Assembly: GCF_003781945.1 (NCBI RefSeq)
Contig: NZ_RJJW01000003.1
Coordinates: forward strand, 196,260-260,259
Source: Halorubrum sp. CSM-61
Lineage (GTDB): Archaea > Halobacteriota > Halobacteria > Halobacteriales > Haloferacaceae
Direction of reading: 5' to 3'
Length of the DNA: 64,000 nucleotides
Shown here: in pieces, positions 34,752 through 42,647 of the stretch
Numbering within the stretch: position 1 is the first letter of the stretch
Layout: each line of letters opens with the position of its first letter
The notes under the pieces: generated by a model
Told to the model about the DNA's origin: nothing
Seen by the model: only the letters and a program-made list of their open reading frames with translations
Databases searched by the model: none
Program-made: the position numbers and the translations under genes

Positions 34752-35536
34752 GCCCCGTCACCTCGCTCAGCGTCGTCGTTCCGGAGGTACCCGACGACGC
34801 GGTCGCGCGTCGCGGCCACGTCGCCGATCACGGTGATCGCGGGCGGCTCGATCCCCGCCTCGTCGCGGACCTCGACGATAGTGTCGAGGGTGCCGGTCGC
34901 GACGCGCATGTCGGGCCGCGTCGCCCGCTCGACCAGCGCGACGGGGGTGTCGCCGTCGAGCCCGGCGTCGCGGAGCTCCGCGGTGTACGCCGGGAGCTTG
35001 CCGACGCCCATCAGCACGACGAGGGTGCCGCCGGTGGCCGCGAGCGCGTCCCAGTCGACCGCCGACTCCTCCTTCGTCGGGTCCTCGTGGCCCGTGACGA
35101 AGGAGACGGAGGAGGCGTGGTCGCGGTGCGTCACCGGGATCCCGGCGACCGCGGGGCCCGCGATCGCGGAGGTGACGCCGGGGACGACCTCGAAGGGAAT
35201 CTCGGCGTCCGCGAGGTGTTCCGCCTCCTCGCCGCCGCGCCCGAAGACGAACGGGTCGCCGCCCTTCAGGCGGACGACCGACTTCCCCTCCCGCGCCAGC
35301 TCGACGAGGCGGCGGTTCGTGTACTCCTGCGGGGTCCACTCGCCGCCGGCCCGCTTCCCCACGTCCTCGCGCTTCTCCTCGGGGATCCGTCCGAGGATCT
35401 CCGGGCCGGGGAGCTTGTCGTGGAGCACCACGTCGGCCGACTCGATCAGGTCGGCGGCCCGCACCGTCAGCAGGTCCGGGTCGCCCGGGCCTGAGCCGAC
35501 GAGGTACACCGTTCCGAGGGAGTCCCCCTCACTCAT
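34748..35536 (-). CDS. cobA: uroporphyrinogen-III C-methyltransferase
   Basis: 262 residues, SUMT. The signature VYLVGSGPGDPDLLTVRAADLIESADVVLHD is at the N-terminus. Then KGGDPFVFGRGGEEAEHL, PGVTSAIAGPAVAGIPVTHR, VLMGVGKLPAYTAEL and PPAITVIGDVAATR. It adds two methyl groups from SAM to make precorrin-2, the branch to siroheme and cobalamin. The operon position between hemC and hemD, with ATGA overlaps, fits. Confidence 0.93.
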   Translation of the reverse strand: MSEGDSLGTVYLVGSGPGDPDLLTVRAADLIESADVVLHDKLPGPEILGRIPEEKREDVGKRAGGEWTPQEYTNRRLVELAREGKSVVRLKGGDPFVFGRGGEEAEHLADAEIPFEVVPGVTSAIAGPAVAGIPVTHRDHASSVSFVTGHEDPTKEESAVDWDALAATGGTLVVLMGVGKLPAYTAELRDAGLDGDTPVALVERATRPDMRVATGTLDTIVEVRDEAGIEPPAITVIGDVAATRDRVVGYLRNDDAERGDGA

Positions 35537-36788
35537 CGTTCGCCTCCTCCTCCGTCCCTTCCCGGGTCCCCTCGTCCGCCTCGGCCTCCGTCTCCTCGCG
35601 CGCCGTCTCGATCAGGTCCGCGGCGCCTCTGTCGGCGAGGTCCGCCGCGAACTCCTCCGCCGCCTTCGCGTGCGAGCGGATCGGGAGGTCGCGGGTGTCG
35701 GCCACCTCCTCGGTGCCGTCGGTCGAGAGCACGCGGACGCGGGTGTGGACGTGCTCGCCCTGCACGAGCGCGGAGACGCCGATCGGGGCGACGCAGCCGC
35801 CGTTGAGCTCGCCGAGGATCGTGCGTTCGACGGTGACGGCGACGCGGGTCCGCGGGTGGTCGACCGCGGAGCGAACGTCCTCGATCACGTCCGGGTCGGT
35901 CGCGGTGACGGCGATGGCGCCCTGCCCGGCCGCGGGGACGAACTCCTCGCGGGGGAGCCGCGTCGTGGGCACCTCGTAGAACAGCTCCGAGCGCCGGAGC
36001 CCGGCCTCAGCGAGGACGATGGCGTCGTACTCGGTCTCGACCTTCCGCTCCATCGCCGAGCGTTCGAGGTCCGAGAGCGAGTCGAACCACTCCTCGACGC
36101 TCCGGTCGAACTCCTCGTCGACCTCGTCTCCCGCTTCCACGTTGTTTCCGTCGTTTCCGTCGCCTTCGTCGTCGCCGAGCGCGTCCCAGTTCGGCTCGTC
36201 GGCGTCGCTCTCGCCGTCATCTCCCTCGCCGCTCTCTCCACCTTCCTCCGCCGTCGCCGCGCGCGCCTCGCCCGAGGCGATCAGCCGTCGCTCGTGTTCC
36301 GCCTGTAACCCCGGCGCGAGCAGCTTCTCGATCCGGGTGTCGACGTTGCCGCGGAGGGGTTCGACCACGAGATCGGGCCGGGCGGCCTTGATCTGGGCGG
36401 TCCGCCGGAGCGAGCCGGTGCCGACCACCGAGCCCGCGGGGAGGTCCTCGATCGCGAGGCCGTCGGGGTGGACGAGCACGTCGCCGGAGGGCGCGCGCTC
36501 GGGGACGCCGGCGATCACCACGTCGTCCATCCCCTCGGTGGGCACGTCCTTCAGCGAGTGGACGGCGAGGTCGGCGTCGCCGGAGAGCACCTCCTCGTCG
36601 AGCGCGCGCACGAAGGCGCCGGTCTTACCGAGGCGGTGGATCAGCTCGTCGGGGATCTGGTCGCCGCGGGTCTCGACGCGCCGGATCTCCACGTCGCGTC
36701 GGCGGCTCGACAGGGCGTCGCGGACGGTCCCGGCCTGCCGGAGGGCCAGGTCCGATCCGCGCGTCGCGAGCCTGAGCGTATCGGTCAT
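35529..36788 (-). CDS. hemC: hydroxymethylbilane synthase with an acidic insertion
   Basis: 419 residues from the ATG at 36788. The core is typical: LATRGSDLALRQA, TRGDQ, KDVPTEG, GTGSLRRTAQIKAARPDL, GNVDTRIEKL, and LGELNGGCVAPIGV with the Cys carrying the dipyrromethane cofactor. Unusual is an insert between residues about 158 and 252 (36033-36317) rich in Asp, Glu and Gly; most HemC proteins are about 310 residues. It polymerises four porphobilinogens. First gene of the tetrapyrrole operon. Confidence 0.92.
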   Translation of the reverse strand: MTDTLRLATRGSDLALRQAGTVRDALSSRRRDVEIRRVETRGDQIPDELIHRLGKTGAFVRALDEEVLSGDADLAVHSLKDVPTEGMDDVVIAGVPERAPSGDVLVHPDGLAIEDLPAGSVVGTGSLRRTAQIKAARPDLVVEPLRGNVDTRIEKLLAPGLQAEHERRLIASGEARAATAEEGGESGEGDDGESDADEPNWDALGDDEGDGNDGNNVEAGDEVDEEFDRSVEEWFDSLSDLERSAMERKVETEYDAIVLAEAGLRRSELFYEVPTTRLPREEFVPAAGQGAIAVTATDPDVIEDVRSAVDHPRTRVAVTVERTILGELNGGCVAPIGVSALVQGEHVHTRVRVLSTDGTEEVADTRDLPIRSHAKAAEEFAADLADRGAADLIETAREETEAEADEGTREGTEEEANDE

Positions 36789-36916
36789 ACCCGGACTGAG
36801 GTTCCCCGCGTTCAAAAGGGCACTAGTTCGGGCGTGACGTTGGCGCGGGAGCGGAATACGGGATCGGGGCGTGTGTACGTATCACGAGCGCTAAGCCGTC
36901 TGAGTCGTCGATGACA

Positions 36917-37109
36917 GTGAGAGAGTACATTTCGTGTGTTCTCCGAGGCGGTTGCAGTCCGTGTCGGATATTCGATCCCGCGAACCGTGAGAGTAGGTTT
37001 CGTGTGTTCTTGGGATGTTGTGTGGCGTGTCGGATACCCTAGATCTGCAAGCTGCTCGAGGCGAGCCGCTCGAAGTGAGTGAAGTGAGAGAGTACATTTC
37101 GTGTGTTCT
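36917..37109 (+). repeat. three direct copies of the GAGAGTA-TTTCGTGTGTTCT motif
   Basis: Copies at 36917-36942, 36987-37010 and 37084-37109 share GTGAGAG-GTA-TTTCGTGTGTTCT. Between copies a second motif GTGTCGGATA recurs (36961 and 37033), so the repeat unit is about 70-95 bases. A fourth copy lies inverted at 38231-38255 beyond the toxin-antitoxin genes. Confidence 0.75.
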
Positions 37110-37280
37110 CGAGAAACCAACGTAGAAAACCGAGAGCAGCAGTCAATACAGGTGACTCACTGAACGCTCAGTACGCCCGTTCACCGAACTGGTGATTCGT
37201 CCGATTTGACGCGAAATAACCAACAAACAAGCTAACATCCACTGAAGATGTCGCCGACGAGCGGCGTTTCTGCTCAGTGT

Positions 37281-37323
37281 TGGACTTCTGCCCAACGCTT
37301 ATGGCGTTGGGGTGTGTCCCAAC
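37281..37323. promoter_or_regulatory. overlapping inverted repeats, likely toxin-antitoxin operator
   Basis: CCCAACGC (37291-37298) pairs with GCGTTGGG (37304-37311) and GTTGGG (37306-37311) pairs with CCCAAC (37318-37323), so the middle arm is shared. A further TTGG at 37280 extends the alternation. CTTATG inside could be the TATA box. The ATG at 37333 is ten bases on. Autorepression by the downstream winged-helix protein is plausible. Confidence 0.5.
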
Positions 37324-37332
37324 ACGTAAGGG

Positions 37333-37650
37333 ATGCCCCCAGAGCCGCTCTTCCAATACACGCACGTCGAAGCCGGCCTCGTCGAGAACGTCGTGCTTCG
37401 GCCGACTGACGACACCGAGACGTACCCCTCGGGTTGGAAGTACACGCTCCATCTGGGCACCCTCGACGATCTCACGCTCGTCCGGTACGACAACTCCCAC
37501 GAGGACACGAAGGGGCACGAGCATCACACCGCAGCCGGCGATCTCGACGGCGTCGAGTTCCCCGGGATGGAGGAGCTGCTCGTCGAGTTCTGGGCGAGCG
37601 CGGACGAGTACTGGGACGCTGTCGGCGGCGACCCGCCCCGGCCACACTGA
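37333..37650 (+). CDS. DUF6516 family protein, probable toxin of a toxin-antitoxin pair
   Basis: 105 residues: GWKYTLHLGTLDDLTLVRYDNSHEDTKGHEHHTAAGD near the middle, then FPGMEELLVEFWASADEYWD. This is the pattern of DUF6516, which in haloarchaea sits directly before an HVO_A0114-type DNA-binding protein. The His-rich KGHEHH stretch could be catalytic or metal-binding. Molecular activity is unknown to me. The partner gene starts 33 bases downstream. Four copies of a repeat flank the pair. Confidence 0.72.
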   Translation: MPPEPLFQYTHVEAGLVENVVLRPTDDTETYPSGWKYTLHLGTLDDLTLVRYDNSHEDTKGHEHHTAAGDLDGVEFPGMEELLVEFWASADEYWDAVGGDPPRPH

Positions 37651-37683
37651 TCGAACACCACCCGACCCACCGCCACCCCGACC

Positions 37684-38100
37684 ATGACCACACTCCACAT
37701 CACCGTCGGCGACCGAGAACAGACCCGTCAGGACGCACTCCAATTCGTCCAAGGCGTCGAGGCCGACGATCTCGACGACCAGGACGGAAAAGCGACGCTC
37801 CAGTTCGGAACCTACGATGACCTCGTCGACAGTCTCACCCCGCTCCGCCTAGAGCTCATCCGAGCGATCGCTGAGGAAGCTCCCGAAAGCATGCGCGAAG
37901 CGGCACGGCTCGTCGAACGAGACGTATCCGACGTCCACTCTGACCTGAAGCAGTTGGAAGTACTGGGTATCCTGACGCTCGAAGCGGGCGGCCCCAGCGG
38001 CGCGATACAACCGATCGTCCCATTCGACCGCATCGAAGTCCACATCGACTACCCGCTCATCGATAACGGCGATGCCGACAGCGCCCCCGCGAGTGCGTAG
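37684..38100 (+). CDS. HVO_A0114-family winged-helix protein, probable antitoxin
   Basis: 138 residues. The central part LTPLRLELIRAIAEEAPESMREAARLVERDVSDVHSDLKQLEVLGILTLEAGG is a winged helix-turn-helix, typical of the HVO_A0114 putative DNA-binding family. It follows DUF6516 as a pair and likely represses its own operon through the TTGG/CCAA operator at 37281-37323. The antitoxin role is inferred from pairing. Confidence 0.78.
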   Translation: MTTLHITVGDREQTRQDALQFVQGVEADDLDDQDGKATLQFGTYDDLVDSLTPLRLELIRAIAEEAPESMREAARLVERDVSDVHSDLKQLEVLGILTLEAGGPSGAIQPIVPFDRIEVHIDYPLIDNGDADSAPASA

Positions 38101-38230
38101 TCGGGTCGTCTCAAACTGGGAGGATTCTCAGCGATCAATTCGCAGATCTCATCGACCAGCTGTTTCAGACGATGATATCTCCGAAGGATAGTATTTCAAC
38201 ACCGCCAACCAAAGTGTTCTCGTATTTCAC

Positions 38231-38255
38231 AGAACACACGAAACGTACTCTCTCG
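38231..38255 (-). repeat. inverted fourth copy of the TTTCGTGTGTTCT motif
   Basis: AGAACACACGAAACGTACTC is the reverse complement of the motif found three times at 36917-37109 apart from one or two bases. With those it brackets the toxin-antitoxin pair in opposite orientations. Confidence 0.7.
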
Positions 38256-38275
38256 TACGCGAGATCATAACGAGA

Positions 38276-38283
38276 TTTATAAG
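38276..38283 (+). promoter_or_regulatory. TATA box upstream of sufS
   Basis: TTTATAAG, about 100 bases before the sufS ATG, which would leave a leader of roughly 70 bases. Confidence 0.4.
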
Positions 38284-38381
38284 GACGAACCAGCGGTGAA
38301 GCTCTCTAGATCCACCTCCGAGACACTGGCAACACGTACCGGACCGAAGGGGTGTTAGTGCTCGGGGCCCAACTCCGGGTA

Positions 38382-39659
38382 ATGGGAGTTCAGGAACAGT
38401 ACCCGTTCGACGTCGAGGCCGTCCGCGCCGACTTCCCGATCCTCGATCGGAAGGTCGGCGGCGATCCGGAGACGCCGGGCGAGGGGCCGGGCGACGACAC
38501 CCCGCTCGTCTACCTCGACAACGCGGCGACGTCGCACACGCCGGACCCCGTCGTCGACACGATCGCGGACTACTACCGCGGCTACAACGCCAACGTCCAC
38601 CGCGGGATCCACCAGCTGAGCCAGGAGGCCTCCGTCGCCTACGAGGAGGCACACGACACCGTCGCCGACTTCATCGGGGCGTCGGGCCGCGAGGAGATCG
38701 TCTTCACGAAGAACACCACGGAGGCGATGAACCTCGTCGCGTACGCGTGGGGGCTCGAAGAGTTAGGTCCCGGCGACAACGTCGTCCTCACGCAGATGGA
38801 GCACCACGCGTCGCTCGTCACCTGGCAGCAGATCGGCAAGCGAACCGGCGCCGACGCCCGGTTCATCGAGGTGACCGACGAGGGGCGGCTCGACATGGAG
38901 CACGCCGCGGAGTGTATCGACGACGACACGCAGATGGTGTCGGTCGTCCACGTCTCGAACACGCTGGGCACCGTCAACCCGATCCCCGAGATCGCGGCGA
39001 TGGCTCACGACCACGACGCGTACGTCTTCGCGGACGGCGCGCAGTCGGTGCCGACGCGCCCGGTCGACGTCGAGGACCTCGGCGTCGACTTCCTCGCCTT
39101 CTCCGCCCACAAGATGTGCGGCCCGACCGGTATCGGGGCGCTGTACGGCCGCGAGGAGATCTTAGAGGAGATGCAGCCGTACCTCTACGGCGGCGACATG
39201 ATCCGGCGCGTCTCCTTCGAGGACTCCACGTGGGAGGACCTGCCGTGGAAGTTCGAGGCCGGCACGCCCTCGATCGCGCAGGGGATCGCCTTCGCGGCCG
39301 CGATCGAGTACTTAGAGGATATCGGCATGGAGAACGTGCAGGCCCACGAGGACCTGCTGGCCGAGTACGCGTACGACGAGCTGACCGACCTCGGCGGCGT
39401 GGAGATCTACGGCCCGCCGGGCCACGACCGCGGCGGGCTCGTCGCGTTCAACGTCGAGGGCGTCCACGCTCACGACCTGTCCAGCATACTCAACGACTAC
39501 GGCGTCGCGATCCGCGCCGGCGACCACTGCACCCAGCCGCTCCACGACGAGCTCGGCGTCGCCGCCTCCGCGCGCGCCTCGTTCTACCTCTACAACACCG
39601 TCGAGGAGGTCGACGCCTTGATCGAGGCGGTCGGCGAGGCGCGCGACCTGTTCGCGTAA
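38382..39659 (+). CDS. sufS: SufS-type cysteine desulfurase
   Basis: 425 residues from the ATG at 38382. Visible: VYLDNAATSHTPDPVVD, NANVHRGIHQLSQEAS, VFTKNTTEAMNLVAYAWG, FLAFSAHKMCGPTGIGALYG (PLP Lys) and IRAGDHCTQPLHDELGV (active-site Cys region), the SufS-like group II arrangement. It takes sulfur from cysteine for Fe-S clusters. The SufU scaffold gene lies 2.5 kb downstream, past an accessory insertion, so the two may once have been closer neighbours. Confidence 0.93.
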   Translation: MGVQEQYPFDVEAVRADFPILDRKVGGDPETPGEGPGDDTPLVYLDNAATSHTPDPVVDTIADYYRGYNANVHRGIHQLSQEASVAYEEAHDTVADFIGASGREEIVFTKNTTEAMNLVAYAWGLEELGPGDNVVLTQMEHHASLVTWQQIGKRTGADARFIEVTDEGRLDMEHAAECIDDDTQMVSVVHVSNTLGTVNPIPEIAAMAHDHDAYVFADGAQSVPTRPVDVEDLGVDFLAFSAHKMCGPTGIGALYGREEILEEMQPYLYGGDMIRRVSFEDSTWEDLPWKFEAGTPSIAQGIAFAAAIEYLEDIGMENVQAHEDLLAEYAYDELTDLGGVEIYGPPGHDRGGLVAFNVEGVHAHDLSSILNDYGVAIRAGDHCTQPLHDELGVAASARASFYLYNTVEEVDALIEAVGEARDLFA

Positions 39660-39814
39660 GCGCGGCCTTTCGGACACCGATAGCGCGCTCGACGCAGATC
39701 GTTTCGGGGCCCAGTCGTTTGCTTGTGAGTCGGCATTCCTCAGTTGAGACACGGGTGGATACTAAAAAGAGCCAGTCAGGAGACGGAGCGGAGGTTGTCT
39801 ACCTAATCAAAGAT

Positions 39815-39822
39815 TTTATATA
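39815..39822 (+). promoter_or_regulatory. TATA box of the zinc micro-protein gene
   Basis: TTTATATA within an AT-rich run, 23-30 bases before the ATG at 39845. Confidence 0.6.
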
Positions 39823-39844
39823 TTATATATTTAGTTCGCCTAGT

Positions 39845-39958
39845 ATGGGTTTGTTTGACCGATTTAAAAAGTGGGAGTGTGCCAATTGCGGGAAAAAATA
39901 CCGCTCAGAACCAACAGAGTGTAACAACTGCGGACATACGGTATATAATCAGATTTAG
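39845..39958 (+). CDS. 37-residue zinc-ribbon micro-protein
   Basis: MGLFDRFKKWECANCGKKYR then SEPTECNNCGHTVYNQI: two CxxC pairs separated by about 13 residues, a compact zinc ribbon. The TATA box 23 bases upstream and the low GC content compared with neighbours support a real, recently acquired gene. Haloarchaea have many such one-domain zinc-finger proteins; their partners are mostly unknown. It converges on the zinc-finger/CAP gene, whose stop is five bases away, with the two reading toward each other. Confidence 0.7.
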   Translation: MGLFDRFKKWECANCGKKYRSEPTECNNCGHTVYNQI

Positions 39959-39962
39959 CAAT

Positions 39963-41174
39963 TCAGGCGCAGAACTTCTGCGTCGCGTAGACCTTGTCGT
40001 CTTCTGTGAGTTCGATACCAATTCCGGTTTGTGACCACTCTTGTCGAAGCAGATTTTCGCGGTGTCCCGGTGAGTTCATCCACTGAGTAACGAGTTCCTC
40101 GGCGAGAGTTTCTTCATCCCCGATGTATACCTCTCCTTCCGATGTTTCTACTCGTTTTTGGTACCACGACTGTGCAACGTTTTCACCGCCGAAGTTGCAA
40201 TTTGCCATTGCGAGACGTTCATCTGTGGTCGATCCCGGGAGATCGTGCGCTAGTTCGTCATGTTCGACCATATCAACGCTGTGTAACCGGGCTTGTTCTT
40301 GCAGACTAACCGACGATGAAAGTCTCGACAATTCCCTCTCTGCCCTTCTCTCGTTGATGTCCTCTCGAACGAGCCGCTCGACTTTCTGCTCGTCGAGCTG
40401 TCCCGGTTCGGTAGCGTTCAACGCTGTATCCGCCAGCGGGGAGACGATCTCCCCGGGAGATGAACCGACAGGACCCACGCCTATCTGACCAGCGAGTAAG
40501 AGTGCGACACCGATTATTAGGGCCAGTTTAGTCGCTTTCCAGACGCTGTCAGCTGGATATGTAAATACGCGTTTTACGAAACCGGTCACTGATGAGGCCA
40601 ACCACATTAGCACACCCACTACGAGCCAAAAAGCGTTTGAGAACCCACTACTCTCGGAGTTTTCATCTTTAGACATCTGGTTTTTGTCTGAACTATCACG
40701 AATTATTGATCCATCAGGTGCGACATCAGGTGACCCTGCAGTATCAACATCGTTTTCTTGTTGATCGGTTGGGGCACCTGCCGTGGGAGGATCAAAGCAC
40801 TCCGAGCGGTGTGCGCCGATGTGTTCACCGCAGTACACCTCCCCACAATACGGACAGCCCGCGATCTCATGATCGCGTAGCGGTGTTCCGCAGGTTTGGC
40901 ACTCGGCTGTTGACTTCGGCTTCTCGTCGGCAGGGTGTTTTCGAGTGCGTTTCGTGGAGTCTGAGGCGTCGACGTTTGATAACCGAAAATCGTCTTTAAA
41001 CCACGGCCCTACATCTCCCTCTTCACGCTTCAGTCGGCGTTCTGCCTTCTCAACTTCAAGAGCGACACAATCATGCGATTCGGGTAGTCGACACTTGGTA
41101 CAAAATGTGCCGTTACACCGACTGCAGGTATACTCAAGGGCCTTCAACTCGCGACCGCAGTGGTCGCACTCCAT
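39963..41174 (-). CDS. AN1-type zinc finger membrane protein with a C-terminal CAP domain
   Basis: 403 residues. Residues 1-35 (ECDHCGRELKALEYTCSRCNGTFCTKCRLPESHDC) look like an AN1 zinc finger, and residues 92-127 (CQTCGTPLRDHEIAGCPYCGEVYCGEHIGAHRSEC) a second zinc-binding module. Hydrophobic segments at about 182-202 and 217-237 follow. The last 135 residues are a CAP/SCP domain (RRAERELSRLSSSVSLQEQARLHSVDMVEHDELAHD, ENVAQSW, LVTQWMNSPGHRENLL). The CAP part is probably outside the membrane and the zinc fingers inside. Codon use and GC are lower than the neighbours. Confidence 0.82.
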   Translation of the reverse strand: MECDHCGRELKALEYTCSRCNGTFCTKCRLPESHDCVALEVEKAERRLKREEGDVGPWFKDDFRLSNVDASDSTKRTRKHPADEKPKSTAECQTCGTPLRDHEIAGCPYCGEVYCGEHIGAHRSECFDPPTAGAPTDQQENDVDTAGSPDVAPDGSIIRDSSDKNQMSKDENSESSGFSNAFWLVVGVLMWLASSVTGFVKRVFTYPADSVWKATKLALIIGVALLLAGQIGVGPVGSSPGEIVSPLADTALNATEPGQLDEQKVERLVREDINERRAERELSRLSSSVSLQEQARLHSVDMVEHDELAHDLPGSTTDERLAMANCNFGGENVAQSWYQKRVETSEGEVYIGDEETLAEELVTQWMNSPGHRENLLRQEWSQTGIGIELTEDDKVYATQKFCA

Positions 41175-41514
41175 ACTCTTCGGTGAACCGGGTTTGGTAT
41201 AGATTTATTGATAAAATTTCGCACCTGAACATTCGCCGGAACACGGATGGAGTGCTAAGCTGGTCCCGAACGTCGACATGCCGGAGGTCCATTTCGATTC
41301 CGGTCGCGATCCCACCGAAGTTACCAGCAACCGCAAGCGTAGCGGTCGATGAGGTGCTGAGTTCGGTTGTGAGGCGATCCCGGTGTGACCGGTTGTACCG
41401 AGTCGTGCCAACGACGCTCGCACCATATTTATTATCTACCGAGTAAACATTCATTTGAAGAAGAATAACAACTCGCGTTGTAGTCCTCCGATGAGTTGTC
41501 GCCCGTATCCAACA
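41175..41514. other. intergenic stretch, no gene supported
   Basis: 340 bases, AT-rich at both ends (promoters). A 106-residue minus-strand frame ending at 41134 overlaps the start of the CAP gene and shows no family motif. Confidence 0.4.
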
Positions 41515-42036
41515 ATGACCGACCGCAACCCGTCCACGCCGTCAGATATCTCCGAACCGAGCCCGCTGACCGACGAGAAGCCGACAATCGACGTGCTTCA
41601 CGTCGAGCCCGACCCGCGATCGACGGAACTCTTCGCGACGTTCGCGGCGCACTTCGCGGACGGGGTGTCCGTCCGGACGGTGAGAGGAACGGAGGCGGCC
41701 CTGGCCGCGGTCGACGACGCCGACTGCGTCGTCACCGAACAGCGACTTCCCGACGGGTCGGGCGTGGAACTCGTCGATCGGCTCCGGCGCGACGGCGAGG
41801 ACCTCCCCGTCGTGTTTCACACCACCCATCGCGGCGAGCGGGTGGAGGCGCGGGCGTTCGGCGCCGGCGCGGACGCGTACTTCGAGAAACGGCCGGCCCC
41901 GGGACAGTACGAGCGCATCCTCGACCGGGTTCGGACACTCGTCGAGGAGCGCGGCGCCGGCCGCGGCGAGCCCGCGGAATCCCTCTCCGCCGACGACGCG
42001 TCAAGTGTTTCGGGGCCGATCCGTTTGGAGGAGTGA
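41515..42036 (+). CDS. receiver-like protein with Glu in place of the phospho-Asp
   Basis: 173 residues from the ATG at 41515. Receiver domain at residues about 24-140: IDVLHVEPDPRSTELFATF (acidic pocket Glu31/Asp33), DADCVVTEQRLPDGSG where the phosphorylated Asp would be Glu75, VVFHTTHRG (Thr) and DAYFEKRPA (Lys125). A Glu at this place can mimic constitutive phosphorylation, so this may not be phosphorylated. There is no output domain, only a short C-terminal tail. Stand-alone receiver proteins are common in haloarchaea. Confidence 0.75.
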   Translation: MTDRNPSTPSDISEPSPLTDEKPTIDVLHVEPDPRSTELFATFAAHFADGVSVRTVRGTEAALAAVDDADCVVTEQRLPDGSGVELVDRLRRDGEDLPVVFHTTHRGERVEARAFGAGADAYFEKRPAPGQYERILDRVRTLVEERGAGRGEPAESLSADDASSVSGPIRLEE

Positions 42037-42117
42037 CTGCGCCGCCGCTCGGAGGAGTGGCTCGCCTCTCGAGGCGACGGAACCCTTTTGACTCGCACGG
42101 GCCTACCTGAGACCGAT

Positions 42118-42540
42118 ATGGGACTGGGCTCGGACATGTACCGGCAGCAGATCCTCGACCACTACAAGAACCCGCGCAACTACGGGGAGCTCGAGGACCC
42201 CGACTTCACGCACGTCGGCGAGAACCCCTCCTGCGGCGACACGATCCGGATGCAGATCGCCCTCGACGACGCGGGCGAGACGATCGACGCGGTGCGCTTT
42301 ACCGGCGACGGCTGCGCCATCTCGATGGCCTCGGCGAGCATGCTCTCCGAGCGGCTCCACGGGATGTCGATCGAGGAGCTCGACGAGCTCGACACCGACG
42401 ACGTCACCGAGATGCTCGGCGTCGACATCTCGCCCATGCGCGTGAAGTGCGCGGTGCTCGGCCGCCAGGTCGCGCAGGACGGCTCGAAGATCCACCGCGG
42501 CGAGCTCGACCCCGACGACCGCACGATCACCGAGGAGTAG
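42118..42540 (+). CDS. sufU: SufU/NifU-type Fe-S scaffold protein
   Basis: 140 residues with the three conserved Cys: NPSCGDTI, GDGCAISMASASM and RVKCAVLGRQV. MYRQQILDHYKNPRNYGELE is the family's N-terminal block. SufU receives sulfur from SufS for cluster assembly; it may act as scaffold or zinc-dependent sulfurtransferase. The Asp in the CGD motif is present. It is a separate plus-strand gene downstream of the receiver gene. Confidence 0.92.
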   Translation: MGLGSDMYRQQILDHYKNPRNYGELEDPDFTHVGENPSCGDTIRMQIALDDAGETIDAVRFTGDGCAISMASASMLSERLHGMSIEELDELDTDDVTEMLGVDISPMRVKCAVLGRQVAQDGSKIHRGELDPDDRTITEE

Positions 42541-42647
42541 GTCCCTCGCTACCGAATCGCCTCGATCCGCTCCGTCCCCTTCTCTCGGTCCGATCCACCC
42601 GTCCCGAGCCCACGGGACTTTTGCTCGTGAGTCACGTTCGTCCGCGT

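Larger units (their letters stand above)
36789..37332. other. intergenic repeat region upstream of the toxin-antitoxin pair
   Basis: A 544-base stretch with no convincing gene. A 102-residue minus-strand frame (36812-37120) exists only because it reads through the repeats and shows the same peptide three times. It holds three copies of the TTTCGTGTGTTCT motif and, near 37281-37323, the alternating TTGG/CCAA palindromes of the following operon. Confidence 0.6.

Noticed and set aside
36917-37109. CRISPR-like spaced repeats
   Set aside because: Only three units, spacing 70 and 97, and the between-repeat sequence itself shares a motif; no cas genes.
36812-37120. 102-codon minus-strand frame with the peptide EHTKCTL-like repeated three times
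   Set aside because: The peptide repeat comes from the DNA repeat TTTCGTGTGTTCT; no promoter and no acidic composition.
41134-41454. 106-codon minus-strand frame overlapping the CAP gene start
   Set aside because: No known motif and overlaps a strong gene; left as unresolved.
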